Below the pieces are notes generated by a model. The model was not told the DNA's origin. It saw only the letters and a program-made list of their open reading frames with translations, and ran no database searches. DNA of 25,226 bases from Thermoleophilia bacterium (GTDB taxonomy: Bacteria > Actinomycetota > Thermoleophilia > Miltoncostaeales > Miltoncostaeaceae): the NCBI GenBank assembly GCA_017882555.1, contig JADGPH010000286.1, positions 1 through 25,226 of the forward strand. The letters are read 5' to 3'. Shown here piece by piece: positions 13,263 to 22,163 of the stretch (its first letter is position 1; the number at the start of each line of letters is the position of its first letter). A program made the position numbers and the translations under genes.

Positions 13263-15338
13263 ATGAGCCCACCGATGATGCCGGGGCCGCCAGATCGCTC
13301 TGATGCAGTGGTGTGGGCAGCCCGGACCGCGTGGTGCTTGGCGGGGATATCGCTTGTGTGGTGGGCAAGCGAGTTCTTCCCGAGTGTCGATACGTATCCG
13401 TGGCTGGCGCTCATCCAAGTGTCAGCCACCAGCTTTGGACTCGTCCTCATCGCGGCGTCGTGGATGAGTCGGGATGGCTCACCACCCCCCATCCTGGGAT
13501 GGTTGGCACTCACAGCGTCCATGGGAGTGTTCGTCGTCTGGTGCTGGGTTCAGCTCCCTATACACCCCGCCTATGGCACCGACGAACTCGCGTTTGATCA
13601 ATACGCGGGACAGTTGGTGGCCCATGGCCATAACCCGTACGCCCATTCCATGGCGCCGGCCTGGGGATTGTTCCATGTTTCCCAATACGTGGTCACACAT
13701 AGCCTTGATGGTTCCGCGATCACCACCCTGAGCTATCCGTCGCTCAGCTTTCTCCTCTACGTTCCGTTTCTGCTGCTCGGGTGGTCAACGCAACTTGCAC
13801 AGGTCATCAACATCGCCGCGTGGGTCGTTGCGATCGCCATGGGCTACTTTCTGGTACCGCGCACCGTCAAGCCCCTCGTGCTCGTCCTCGGTTTGCTGAC
13901 GGTGAACACCTCGTTTGCTCCCGGCGGGGTCACCGACACGCTGTATCTCCCGCTGCTCATCGTTGCGGTGTATCGGTGGGACCGGTTTCCGGAGTGGTTC
14001 GGGTGGCGATCATGGGTGGCCCCCGTGGCAATGGGGCTCGCGCTGTCGGTCAAGCAGACGCCGTGGCTCGTGCTGCCATTTCTCGCGCTGGGGCTCTACC
14101 TGGACGCCGACCCGAAGGGCGACGGTCGCGCGCGACTGCGTGCTGCGTGGACGTATCTGTGGCGCGCGCTGGCTGCATTTCTCGCCATCAATCTGGTCTT
14201 CATCGCCGCAGATCCGATGGCATGGATGCGCGGTGTCCTTGCGCCATCGCTTGAGAACCTGGTGCCGCAAGGACAAGGGTGGAGTGCACTGCCGACCGTG
14301 ATGGGCGTCGGGGGTGGAAACCTCGTGGCATTCACGCTGCTCATGGCGGCGGCGCTCATCTGCGCCCTTGTGCTATTTGTCGTGGCGTATCCACGCACGA
14401 AGGCGGTTGTGGTCCTGATACCCGCCTTGGTGTTTCTCTTTGCGGCGCGCTCCCAGCCGAACTATTTCGTGATGCTCGCCCTGCCCGCAATCGTCGCGGC
14501 GTGCTCGGTCCGTACTCCGCAGATACAGCTGCCGGCGTGGCGGACCGCACTGTGGGGAACGATCCGCCGCCGCGTGGCGGTCGGCGGATCCGTCGGGCTG
14601 GTCATCGCTGCGCTGGTCGTCGCCCTTGCATGGCCGCCTCCGCTCAGCCTGCGCATTACGTCGGTGTATACGAGCAACAGCCGCTCGTTTTCGATCAACC
14701 GGATCGGACTGACCGCGACCAATCGCACGAGCCAGACCGTGCACCCCGCCTTCTTCGTGAAGATCGGTGGGTCACTCACCGCTCCGTGGATTGTCACGAC
14801 GGGCCCTGCAAGCCTCGCGCCCGCCCAAGAAGCGCGCTACGTGATCCAGGCACCGAACGCTTTGGCACAGCAATCGGGCTACGGCGGGTTCCAGGTGGTC
14901 GCGACAACGCCCTCGCCTGCGGCCATGAGCGTGTCAGCGCCCTACAAACCGACATATTGGCGCCTGCATGTCTACCCCAACGCCGTGAATAGACCCGTTG
15001 GGACCGGCGCGCCGATCACGTTCGTGGCGCAGATTGTCGATCAGTTCGACGTGCCGATCGATCGGGCAGGCGTTCCCGTGTACTTCACCGTCTCCGGAGG
15101 CACGCTGCGCGCGTTGCAGCGTGCAGGGATCACCGTCAACAACAGCCCAGGTGGAGCGACTCCGATTGTCGCCACCACGAACGCTCAGGGGACCACCCGT
15201 TTCACCGTCACGGTCGCACGGTCATCCCTCACGCCCATCAATTTCCAAGCAACCCTGTTTGACACGAGATTGAGGAGCGCATACGCCTTCTCTGAGGTCG
15301 TTCCCGTCGTGTTCGTCGCAGGCGCGGTCGGTCCGTAG
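13263..15338 (+). CDS. GT-C-like polytopic membrane protein with extracytoplasmic Ig-like tail
   Basis: 691 residues. The first about 460 hold some eleven membrane segments. A loop after the third reads HPAYGTDELAFDQYAGQLVA and then HGHNPYAHS, the arrangement of GT87/DUF2029-like transferases in which an acidic pair in a first large outer loop is catalytic; another loop has SVKQTPWLVLPF. After the last segment (GLVIAALVVALAWPPPL) come two beta-rich regions. One is at about 460-560 (FSINRIGLTATNRTSQTVHP). The other, at 570-650, resembles a bacterial Ig-like Big_1 domain (GAPITFVAQIVDQFDVPI, GVPVYFTVSGG, TTNAQGTTRFTVTV). It likely transfers sugar from a lipid carrier outside the membrane. The start has no clear RBS, but the next in-frame ATGs are only 5-6 codons away. 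It is not closely similar to the 6227-8740 protein. Confidence 0.78.
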   Translation: MSPPMMPGPPDRSDAVVWAARTAWCLAGISLVWWASEFFPSVDTYPWLALIQVSATSFGLVLIAASWMSRDGSPPPILGWLALTASMGVFVVWCWVQLPIHPAYGTDELAFDQYAGQLVAHGHNPYAHSMAPAWGLFHVSQYVVTHSLDGSAITTLSYPSLSFLLYVPFLLLGWSTQLAQVINIAAWVVAIAMGYFLVPRTVKPLVLVLGLLTVNTSFAPGGVTDTLYLPLLIVAVYRWDRFPEWFGWRSWVAPVAMGLALSVKQTPWLVLPFLALGLYLDADPKGDGRARLRAAWTYLWRALAAFLAINLVFIAADPMAWMRGVLAPSLENLVPQGQGWSALPTVMGVGGGNLVAFTLLMAAALICALVLFVVAYPRTKAVVVLIPALVFLFAARSQPNYFVMLALPAIVAACSVRTPQIQLPAWRTALWGTIRRRVAVGGSVGLVIAALVVALAWPPPLSLRITSVYTSNSRSFSINRIGLTATNRTSQTVHPAFFVKIGGSLTAPWIVTTGPASLAPAQEARYVIQAPNALAQQSGYGGFQVVATTPSPAAMSVSAPYKPTYWRLHVYPNAVNRPVGTGAPITFVAQIVDQFDVPIDRAGVPVYFTVSGGTLRALQRAGITVNNSPGGATPIVATTNAQGTTRFTVTVARSSLTPINFQATLFDTRLRSAYAFSEVVPVVFVAGAVGP

Positions 15339-15776
15339 GCGACGGTGGATGGGCCCGGCCGCAGGGGCGGCGGGCGGTCTCATCGACGCCCTTCTGCTCC
15401 CTGGCTCTGGAACCTCCATGGTCCGGCTCGCGCGTGGCGCACATCGGGCAGACATCTCAGGACAGCGCCGCCGCCACAGCGCTGCCGCTCGTGCCCGGTG
15501 GCATGCCCCTACACAACCGCTCTCGCGGAACGGGACGGACCCAGACCTCCCGAGCCGGGTCCCGTGCGGCATCAACGAGGTGGGACGATCTCCCTGCTGG
15601 GGCCGAAAGGCTTGGGGGGCGTGAGCAACTCGCCCCATCGATGCCGTGTGGCGCGCCGATGATCGCGGACCATGCGCATACCCGCAGACGGGCGAGGCAC
15701 TACGGCCCGATGGCGGGCGTGGCGAGCGGAGAGCCTCTCGTTGTTGCCGACCCCCCGGGGCACGGACGCGGATGCT
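15339..15776. other. No gene recognised
   Basis: About 440 bases between the converging GT-C-like protein and HNH gene. Several open frames exist because GC is high, but none has family motifs or an RBS. No strong terminator hairpin was found. Confidence 0.4.
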
Positions 15777-16277
15777 CTACGCAGTAGAGATATACGGGTC
15801 CCAGCTCTTGGGCCGACGCGGCGCAGCGACCGCGATAAACACATCCGAGGCAGGCGCTCTCGGGGTCCTATGCGGGTGCATACCGATCTCGTCGGGAAGG
15901 CGGTCGGCCTTACGGATGTTGCACGGAGCGCACGAGGTGACCACGTTGTCCCACGACGATCGGCCGCCGCGGCTTTTGGGCACCACGTGATCAACGGTCA
16001 GACGCGCGGTCGATCCGCAGTACTGACAGCAGTAGTTGTCGCGGGCGAACACCGCCCGGCGCGAGATTTTGCGCTTGTCGTTGCGCGGGATGCGGACGTA
16101 GTTCACGAGCCGAATCACCAGCGGGTAGACGAAGCTGGCGGTGGAACTGCGCAAGGCACGATTGGCGCGTTCAAGGACTTCCGCTTTGTCTTTGAGCACC
16201 AGCACGACGGCGCGCTGAAGGGAGCACACATTGATGGGCTCGAAGGTCGCGTTTAGGACGAGAACCTGCTGGGCCAT
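15777..16277 (-). CDS. HNH endonuclease
   Basis: 166 residues from ATG 16277 (MAQQVLVLNATFEPINVCSL), the usual beginning of this widespread actinobacterial family; a TTG at 16286 is an alternative start. The nuclease core has C-x2-C (CQYCG), LTVDHVVPKSRGG with the HNH histidine, WDNVVTSCAPCN with the asparagine and second C-x2-C, then RKADRLPDE. The cysteines should bind a structural zinc. The N-terminal 70 residues (RAVVLVLKDKAEVLERA) belong to the same family. It is not next to a methyltransferase, a toxin or phage genes, and intact stand-alone copies are common in chromosomes, so a general nucleic-acid role is more likely than restriction. A TACACT -10-like element lies about 40 bases upstream. 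Confidence 0.88.
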   Translation of the reverse strand: MAQQVLVLNATFEPINVCSLQRAVVLVLKDKAEVLERANRALRSSTASFVYPLVIRLVNYVRIPRNDKRKISRRAVFARDNYCCQYCGSTARLTVDHVVPKSRGGRSSWDNVVTSCAPCNIRKADRLPDEIGMHPHRTPRAPASDVFIAVAAPRRPKSWDPYISTA

Positions 16278-16433
16278 GTCCCTCAACAGCTCGGTGGACG
16301 GCGAATGCCTGGGCTAGTGTAGCCCGCAGACCTGATTGAGACCACCTGCATCACGACATGTGACGGCCCCGCAACCGGGTCGCCGCCGGGGCCCCCGGTT
16401 AAGGGGGATGGCGATTGTGTCGATCATCTAATC

Positions 16434-16439
16434 AGGAGG
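16434..16439 (+). promoter_or_regulatory. Ribosome binding site deciding the secreted-protein start
   Basis: AGGAGG lies 5 bases before ATG 16445. It rules out the upstream in-frame ATG at 16415 and places a clean signal peptide at the N-terminus. Confidence 0.75.
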
Positions 16440-16444
16440 ACTGG

Positions 16445-17440
16445 ATGAAACGCATCACACTGATCGGTTCTGGAGTCGCCGCGTGCGCCTGCGCAGTCGC
16501 GGCGATCGGCCCCGTCGTGGCAAGTGCGCCCGTCGTGGGGCCGGGCCGCGCGCCGTTGACGATCGTCTATGACACAACGCCGACGACCCATCAGCTGGTC
16601 TTTCCCAGCAACGGCCATGGATTGACTCCGAAACGCGGGGCGCTGCGCCAAGACCCCGCGGGGAGTGGGATGTTCGCTCCCGGCGACAACAGGCCATTTC
16701 GGATTTCCAAGGTCAACGGCGCCAGTCTGCAGGCCATGTCGCCCAGCACGATGGCGGCGACCTTGCAGCGGCAGATCACCCTCGGAACGTACGGCGCCGG
16801 AGCACATCTGGTCGCGGTCGACGAATTGCTGGAGACCTTCGGAGACCCCGCGCCGGCCAACCCGCAACGCAATTCACCCCTCACACGTATCAACCCGAAT
16901 AGCCCCGGGTCCCGCTTTACGGCCGCGATGCGGATCCTGGCCGGCTCGCAAAGCCCATGGGGTGGCACCTGGGCATCGCGGGTCGAGGTCTACATCCCGC
17001 CGGGGATCGTCAGCTCGATCGCCGTCGGCCGCGGGCCCAATCACAACCTCGGTCGTGACGGCAAGCCGCACTACCGCACCTGGCGCGCGGTCATGCCGGG
17101 CCTCGCGCTCGCCGGCGGCCTGCATCTCGAGATGTACCACGGCACCGGCACACCGCTGACGGCCTTCTCGGCGAGTCTGTGGCGCACCGCCCCGACCGCG
17201 TTTCTCGACCTACTGGGTCGGTACCACGGCAGCCAATCGACCGTGCATATCGTGTTCAGCGCGACGACGAGGCCCGCCGGCGCGCCATCGGGCTGGGGCG
17301 ATGCTATGGCGACGTCCTGGAGCCTTGCCCGTTCGACCGCGGCCGGTCGGGTAATTCTGCGAAACGGCCCCGACGAGTATCGGATCGGCGGCCAGGCAGC
17401 CGAGTGGATGAAGCAGTTCAACCGGCAGTTTCCCGGCTAG
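16445..17440 (+). CDS. Secreted protein of unknown function
   Basis: 331 residues behind a perfect AGGAGG. It begins MKRITLIGSGVAACACAVAA and has a classical signal peptide: basic start, hydrophobic core, likely cleavage after VVASA near residue 27. The mature part has no transmembrane segment, repeats or catalytic motif I recognise. Readable stretches include LTIVYDTTPTTHQLVFPSNG, FTAAMRILAGSQSPWGGTWA, VEVYIPPGIVSSIAVGRGPN and LHLEMYHGTGTPLTAF. The paired GW/PWGG and PNHN segments could suggest an extracellular carbohydrate-binding or beta-sandwich fold, but that is only an impression. It stands alone, divergent from the HNH gene and convergent with pheA, so context gives no function. Confidence 0.75.
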   Translation: MKRITLIGSGVAACACAVAAIGPVVASAPVVGPGRAPLTIVYDTTPTTHQLVFPSNGHGLTPKRGALRQDPAGSGMFAPGDNRPFRISKVNGASLQAMSPSTMAATLQRQITLGTYGAGAHLVAVDELLETFGDPAPANPQRNSPLTRINPNSPGSRFTAAMRILAGSQSPWGGTWASRVEVYIPPGIVSSIAVGRGPNHNLGRDGKPHYRTWRAVMPGLALAGGLHLEMYHGTGTPLTAFSASLWRTAPTAFLDLLGRYHGSQSTVHIVFSATTRPAGAPSGWGDAMATSWSLARSTAAGRVILRNGPDEYRIGGQAAEWMKQFNRQFPG

Positions 17441-17472
17441 GTCCGACTCACGTAGGGCCCAGCGAGCGGCGA

Positions 17473-18324
17473 TCAGTCCGGGGCACCCGCCGGGTAGGAC
17501 CCCAGCCCGACGACATGCGCCAGACGCTGTTCTTCGATGGCCTGAATCGCTGCGGCCACCGAGAGATCCCGCTCTTGGCTGCCTTCGATATCGATGAAGA
17601 ACATGTACCGGCCCAGACCCGTCTTGGCCGGACGACTCTCGAGCTTGGTGAGGTTGACCGCGCGCAACGCGAACTCCTGCAGGATCGCAAGGAGTGCGCC
17701 CGGTCGGTCACGCGTCAGCATGCAGATGATCGAGGTCCGGAAACGCCCCGGCCCGGTCGACGCGACGGGTTCGGTACCGATGAGCACGAAGCGCGTGCTG
17801 TTGTGCGGATTGTCTTCGATGTCCGCGGCCAGCACCTCGGCCCCGTAGATATCGGCGGCACGCAACGGACCGATCGCGGCCCAGTCCTCGTCGGTGCTCG
17901 CACACACCAGCCGCACCGCCTCCGACGTGGACGTGGCGGCTGCGATTTCCACGTTCGGCAGCACGCGTCGCAGGAACCCGCTGCACTGGGCGGGAACCAT
18001 CGGATGGGTCACGATCCGCTGGATCTGCGCGATCCCGACGCCGTGGCGGGCGATCAGGTGCTGGCGGATCGGGTGGATCGCCTCCGCGCGGATCACGAGG
18101 CCCTGCGGGCCGAAGGCCAGTTGATCAAGGGTCTGGTTGACCGACCCTTCGATGGAATTCTCAATCGGCACGAGCGCCTCGGGCACCTCTCCCGAGGCCA
18201 CGGCGTCAAAGCAGTCGGCAACCGTGCTGTACGGCACACCCTCGACCCCGGCCCCCGGCCCGAACAGGGTCAGCAGGGCCTCTTCGGTGAAGGTCCCGGG
18301 AGGGCCAAGGAAGCCCACTCTCAT
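17473..18324 (-). CDS. pheA: Prephenate dehydratase
   Basis: 283 residues, the usual size of a monofunctional enzyme. It converts prephenate to phenylpyruvate, the committed step to phenylalanine, in the cytoplasm. The start ATG 18324 gives MRVGFLGPPGTFTEEALL, the standard beginning, and overlaps the DUF4446 stop by four bases (ATGA). The dehydratase domain (1-185) has VPIENSIEGSVNQTLD and the catalytic NSTRF at 175-179. The ACT domain (195-275) has RDRPGALLAILQEFA and NLTKLESRP (ESRP at 229-232), the allosteric phenylalanine site. There is no chorismate mutase domain. A frame extending upstream to 18504 is only read-through of the overlapping gene. Confidence 0.95.
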   Translation of the reverse strand: MRVGFLGPPGTFTEEALLTLFGPGAGVEGVPYSTVADCFDAVASGEVPEALVPIENSIEGSVNQTLDQLAFGPQGLVIRAEAIHPIRQHLIARHGVGIAQIQRIVTHPMVPAQCSGFLRRVLPNVEIAAATSTSEAVRLVCASTDEDWAAIGPLRAADIYGAEVLAADIEDNPHNSTRFVLIGTEPVASTGPGRFRTSIICMLTRDRPGALLAILQEFALRAVNLTKLESRPAKTGLGRYMFFIDIEGSQERDLSVAAAIQAIEEQRLAHVVGLGSYPAGAPD

Positions 18325-18827
18325 GCCGGCTGGTCCGCGACAGATCCCGTTGCCATCGCTATCGCGGCGAGCTCTTCCGGAGACAGCCGCTGCCCGGATG
18401 TTCCGTGTGTGACGTCCTTCAGATACACCCGGGCGTGATCCCGCGCATGCAGACAGGTCATCACGCTCCCCGTTCCCGTCGCATCCAGCAACGCAAACGA
18501 CCACGACTGCTGTCCGCCCATGTCACCATAGGCGTCGTAGCGCACCACGCCGTTGATCCGGACGCAGCGGGCGATCTCCTGCTCGGATGACGCGACAAAG
18601 GCATCGAACCGCGCGCCGAGATCCCGGATCGCCTGCTCCACCGCCTGCACGTCCCCGCGGAGCGTCGCGTGCAGATCAACCAAATTGCCGGAGGATCCGT
18701 CGGGTAGCAGCACCGTTTGGGCGCTGCGCACACGCCGGAGGCGGACCCACAGCACGATCGCCACCACGATCGCGATCAGGCCGGGCAGACCGGCCACACC
18801 CAGTCCAGCGATAACTGTCGTGCTCAC
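18321..18827 (-). CDS. DUF4446 family protein
   Basis: 168 residues from GTG 18827. One N-terminal membrane segment (GLPGLIAIVVAIVLWVRL) is followed by a helical stretch (DLHATLRGDVQAVEQAIRDL) and the conserved core VVRYDAYGDMGGQQSWSFAL, LLDATGTG and then HARVYLKDV, SGQRLSPEE. This is the hallmark of DUF4446, a small membrane-anchored family of Gram-positives with no established function. It starts 10 bases after the stop of the upstream membrane protein, and its own stop overlaps the start of pheA, so the three genes form one transcript. Coupling to pheA is conserved in some actinobacterial genomes from memory, but that says little about its role. Confidence 0.9.
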   Translation of the reverse strand: MSTTVIAGLGVAGLPGLIAIVVAIVLWVRLRRVRSAQTVLLPDGSSGNLVDLHATLRGDVQAVEQAIRDLGARFDAFVASSEQEIARCVRINGVVRYDAYGDMGGQQSWSFALLDATGTGSVMTCLHARDHARVYLKDVTHGTSGQRLSPEELAAIAMATGSVADQPA

Positions 18828-18837
18828 CGACCAGACC

Positions 18838-20250
18838 TCAGTTGAAGGTGATGGTGGTCGGGTAATCGGCGCCGTTGTTGACGGTGTTCTGCTCGCCCGG
18901 CACGATCGCCACCTGGACGTGCAGCAGGCCCAGCGTGCCGAGCTTGACCGAGCTCGCCTGCGGCCCGGGAATACTCACCACCACCTGAGTGCCGGGGCTG
19001 ATCGACGCGATCGTGCTGGTCTGCACATCGACGGGGGTCGACCCGTAGGTCAGTGACGTACTGACCTTGACGCTGTTCTCGACATATGCACCGCCGTTGG
19101 CCACGGTCACCGCCCAATGCAGGTTGCCCGATTCCGGAATGGTCTCGGCAATCCCCGGAGTCAGCGTGATCCCCCCGGGCTCCCCGACGACCGACACCAG
19201 ACTCAATCCATGGGGTGGACCCTGACCGGAGGTCTCGGTACCGACGTGGCGCAGCGAGGCCAGCAAGCTGATGGCGTCGCTCGGAAGGACGTAGTGCTGG
19301 TTGACGCCCCGCAAGAAGGTCGCCGAATCCTGGCCGACGACCGACACCCCGGTGATTGACTGATTGCGCAAGGCCTGGGCGGTGTCCGCCAGGTACGAGT
19401 CCTGAACGATCACGTCGGAGGCCAAAAAACGCTGCATAGCGCCCGCAATCGTCGTCGCGGCCGCGGTGTTGTTGGTCGAGTGCACAATCGTCAAGAGGTT
19501 GGTCGCGAGGGCGTTCAGGCCACGTTCCCGGTACTGCAATGCGAGTTGGAGCGCACGATTCGCACCGGCGACGCCGCTCGGAGCCTCCAACGCGGCCGCC
19601 TGATTGGCTTGCTGGCCGGCCTGTTGGTCGAGCGCGCGCAGGTCTGCCCCGATCTGTGCGGTGGACTGCCGGGTGTTGTTTTGCATGGTGGTAATCAGCT
19701 TGCCCCCGAGTGCCGCAGAGGCTTGGACGATCTCCCCGGAGTTGGTGACATACGACGTGTACCCGCCGACCAGCTGATTGCGTTCGTAATTCCTGACGAG
19801 CAACACCACGACCGCGACCACCACGACGACCAGCACCACCCCCAACAGCAAGCGCACCCGGGGATTTGCAAACGGCGACTCTTGCGAGCGCGCCCGGGCA
19901 GGCCGAGCCGACGATCGCTCACCGCGCCGCCGGGCACCTGATCCACGAACCCGCGAGGCCCCTGCGCCGCGCCGACGGCCCGACTCCGCCCCGGGCGCAT
20001 CCGCACTCGGTTCATCGCGGGAGATCTCGTCAAACCCGAAATCGTCCGGCTCGGCGCGACCGGGGGCGTCTTCACCGCGATTCTGGCGTTCGAGCTCGGC
20101 AAAAAACGCGTCGCCGTCCTCGAGACCGCGACCACCTGTAAGGTCCCGTGGCTCACCGGTTGGGTCACCGGACGGGGGGATGGGTCGGCGACCCGTCTCG
20201 TCGGTGTCCTCACTCGGCCCCGTTGGGGGAATATCCTCCGAATCGGCCAT
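18838..20250 (-). CDS. Membrane-anchored protein with long disordered N-terminus and CARDB-like C-terminus
   Basis: 470 residues from ATG 20250. Residues 1-130 are disordered: acidic and proline-rich first, then basic (RRRGAGASRVRGSGARRRGE). One membrane segment follows at about 131-152 (LLLGVVLVVVVVAVVVLLVR), so the N-terminus is cytoplasmic. Next is a helical stretch (residues 155-270, rich in Q, A and N, e.g. RALDQQAGQQANQAAALEAP) with coiled-coil character. The end (about 370-470) reads HWAVTVANGGAYVENSVKVS and then VSIPGPQASSVKLGTLGLLH, like a CARDB/Ig-type adhesion module. It is not a known enzyme. First in the operon with DUF4446 and pheA, it may be a cell-envelope scaffold; that is inference. 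Confidence 0.8.
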   Translation of the reverse strand: MADSEDIPPTGPSEDTDETGRRPIPPSGDPTGEPRDLTGGRGLEDGDAFFAELERQNRGEDAPGRAEPDDFGFDEISRDEPSADAPGAESGRRRGAGASRVRGSGARRRGERSSARPARARSQESPFANPRVRLLLGVVLVVVVVAVVVLLVRNYERNQLVGGYTSYVTNSGEIVQASAALGGKLITTMQNNTRQSTAQIGADLRALDQQAGQQANQAAALEAPSGVAGANRALQLALQYRERGLNALATNLLTIVHSTNNTAAATTIAGAMQRFLASDVIVQDSYLADTAQALRNQSITGVSVVGQDSATFLRGVNQHYVLPSDAISLLASLRHVGTETSGQGPPHGLSLVSVVGEPGGITLTPGIAETIPESGNLHWAVTVANGGAYVENSVKVSTSLTYGSTPVDVQTSTIASISPGTQVVVSIPGPQASSVKLGTLGLLHVQVAIVPGEQNTVNNGADYPTTITFN

Positions 20251-20307
20251 GGCTTACGACCCCTGTCGGAGTGCGGTCACAAGAAATTGCACGGCAACTG
20301 CTCGAGG

Positions 20308-20391
20308 TGGGCGAGGGGGGACTCGAACCCCCACGCTGCAATGAGCACTAGACCCTGAACCTAGCGTGTCTACCAATTCCACCACTCGCCC
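20308..20391 (-). tRNA. tRNA-Leu (anticodon CAG)
   Basis: The minus strand gives a class II tRNA with acceptor GGGCGAG/CTCGCCC, D-loop AATTGGTAGACAC, anticodon stem CTAGG/TCTAG with loop TTCAGGG, a long variable arm, and T arm GGGGG-TTCGAGT-CCCCC. The discriminator is A at 20308 and the encoded 3' bases continue CC then T, so CCA is not complete in the DNA. It is transcribed in the same direction as the 470-residue membrane protein, ending 57 bases before its start. Confidence 0.95.
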
Positions 20392-20501
20392 ATGACGCCC
20401 TGCCGAACGGGCGGTCGGAGAACCCTACCACGCCGTTTTGGGGCATCACATCGACGCGGGAACGCCGGCAGGGCAGGTACGACCGGAGAGGCGGCGAACA
20501 G

Positions 20502-22163
20502 ATGAAACTGATGGGACCAGGCCGCCCGGATATTGCGCTGGGCCGCTACCGGCTCGGCCCCTTGCTTGGACGTGGTGCGACGTCATCCGTCTACGCCGCC
20601 AGCGATGTGCACACTGGGCGCCAGGTCGCGGTCAAAACGATTCCCGCGTCGCCGGAGCTGCTGGCGCGCATCGAAGTTGAAATCCGCGCGGCACAACGCC
20701 TCGAGCATCCGAACATCGTCGCACTGTTGGACTGGGGCCGCGGCTCGGGGCTCGTCTATCTGGTCTGGGACCTTGTCGACGGCCCCTCGCTCGGACGCGC
20801 CAGTGCGGAGCGCCGACCGACAAGCGGTTGGGCGACCCTGCGCATGATCGAGGTCCTCGCAGCACTCGAGCATGCCCACAGCCGCGCCATCGTCCACCGA
20901 GATGTGAAGCCGGAGAACATCTTGATCGACGCCGACGGGCGGGCCCGCCTCGCGGACTTCGGCGTTGCGCGCCTGACCGACCACGCGACCATGACCTCGG
21001 TTGGCTCCTTGGTGGGCACGATCGCCTACATGTCACCCGAGCAGGCACGCTCACAAGCCGTTGGCCCTCCCAGCGATGTGTATTCGGCGTGCATCGTGCT
21101 CTACGAGCTGTTGGTGGGGTCGAATCCACTTGCCGGAGGTTCGCCCGCGGAAACGGCACGGCGGGCGGCGATGGGCAGCATCGCCCCGCTCGACGAGGTG
21201 CGTTCTGACCTGCCACCCCGATTGGCCGCCGCGATCATGAGCGGACTCGTGCGAAATCCCGACCTCCGGCCCTCGGCGCGGGCGCTTGGGCGCGAACTCG
21301 ACGACGCCATCAACGGTGCCCGGGAGACCGAACTGCGCCAAAAGCGCTTCCGGCGCGTCCGCGAACCGATGACCTCACTGGTGGCGACCGGCGCGGGCGC
21401 GGCCGGCGTGCTCGCCGGGTTGAGCCATCTGCATCCCGAAGAGATCGCAATTGGCGCAGGCGCGGCCGGCGCAATCGCACTGCGCTGGCCACGGCTGGCC
21501 GCGTGCCTCGTCGCCGGGACAACGGTGCTCTTGGTCGGCCACACCAGCATCGGTGCCGCGATCCTGATCGGGATCGGTCTGGCCGTGCTCATCGTCACGG
21601 GCTGGAACTGGCCCCGGCACCTGGGCGCCCCCCTTGTGGCCGTGGGCGGCGCGTGGGTCGGCCTGTTGCCGCTGGCGTGCATGCTGGGCGCCGGCATCAA
21701 GTCAACCAAAGAACGCGTCTGGGCGATCTGCTCGGGGCTACTGTTGACCGCCGGGTGGGAGCTGTGGACCGGTCGGCCGCTCCTGCTTGGTCCTGCCGCC
21801 GCGCGTCCCGCCAGCCAAGTGATCGCGCATGTGGGCGATCCCGCCGCGGTCATCAGCGACGTTGCCGGTCTGGTCACCGGGTCGTGGTGGCTCGTGTGGG
21901 GTGCCGCGGGACTTCTGGCGGCGGCGCTCGCGGCGCCATTGGTGATTCACGTACGACCCGGAGGGCAGCGTGTGTTGGCAAGTATCGGTTGGGCAGTGGG
22001 ACTTGGAGGGGTCGCGGTGGTCGGTCTGCCGGACCCGACCGTCGGGATCGCCGCCGTGGCACCCTCGGCTATCCTGATCGTCGTGTGGGCGCTGCGTCCG
22101 TGGCGGACCCTCGCGCGTATGGGTACAGAGCCAACGTCCGCTACCCTGCGTGGACCGATCTGA
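20502..22163 (+). CDS. Ser/Thr protein kinase with polytopic membrane C-terminus
   Basis: 553 residues. All Hanks-type motifs are present: glycine loop LLGRGATSSVYA (21-32), VAVK with K45, VHRDVKPENIL (D134), DFG at 152-154, and GTIAYMSPE (172-180) leading into helix F (SDVYSACIVLYELLVG). The kinase domain ends near 285 with a basic juxtamembrane stretch (LRQKRFRRVREPM). From about 291 on there are some eight or more hydrophobic segments and no PASTA or other outer sensor domain. This differs from PknB, which has one membrane pass and PASTA repeats. GGAGAG lies 11 bases before the start. The stop TGA shares its A with the next ATG, so translation is coupled to the FHA protein that probably reads its phosphorylation. 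Confidence 0.9.
   Translation: MKLMGPGRPDIALGRYRLGPLLGRGATSSVYAASDVHTGRQVAVKTIPASPELLARIEVEIRAAQRLEHPNIVALLDWGRGSGLVYLVWDLVDGPSLGRASAERRPTSGWATLRMIEVLAALEHAHSRAIVHRDVKPENILIDADGRARLADFGVARLTDHATMTSVGSLVGTIAYMSPEQARSQAVGPPSDVYSACIVLYELLVGSNPLAGGSPAETARRAAMGSIAPLDEVRSDLPPRLAAAIMSGLVRNPDLRPSARALGRELDDAINGARETELRQKRFRRVREPMTSLVATGAGAAGVLAGLSHLHPEEIAIGAGAAGAIALRWPRLAACLVAGTTVLLVGHTSIGAAILIGIGLAVLIVTGWNWPRHLGAPLVAVGGAWVGLLPLACMLGAGIKSTKERVWAICSGLLLTAGWELWTGRPLLLGPAAARPASQVIAHVGDPAAVISDVAGLVTGSWWLVWGAAGLLAAALAAPLVIHVRPGGQRVLASIGWAVGLGGVAVVGLPDPTVGIAAVAPSAILIVVWALRPWRTLARMGTEPTSATLRGPI

Noticed and set aside
15777..16277. HNH gene as part of a restriction or phage-packaging system
   Set aside because: No methyltransferase, terminase or portal genes adjoin it, and the N-terminal part fits the common stand-alone chromosomal family.
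17179..18438. 419-codon plus-strand open frame
   Set aside because: Antisense to pheA, which has complete catalytic motifs; the plus-strand text has none.
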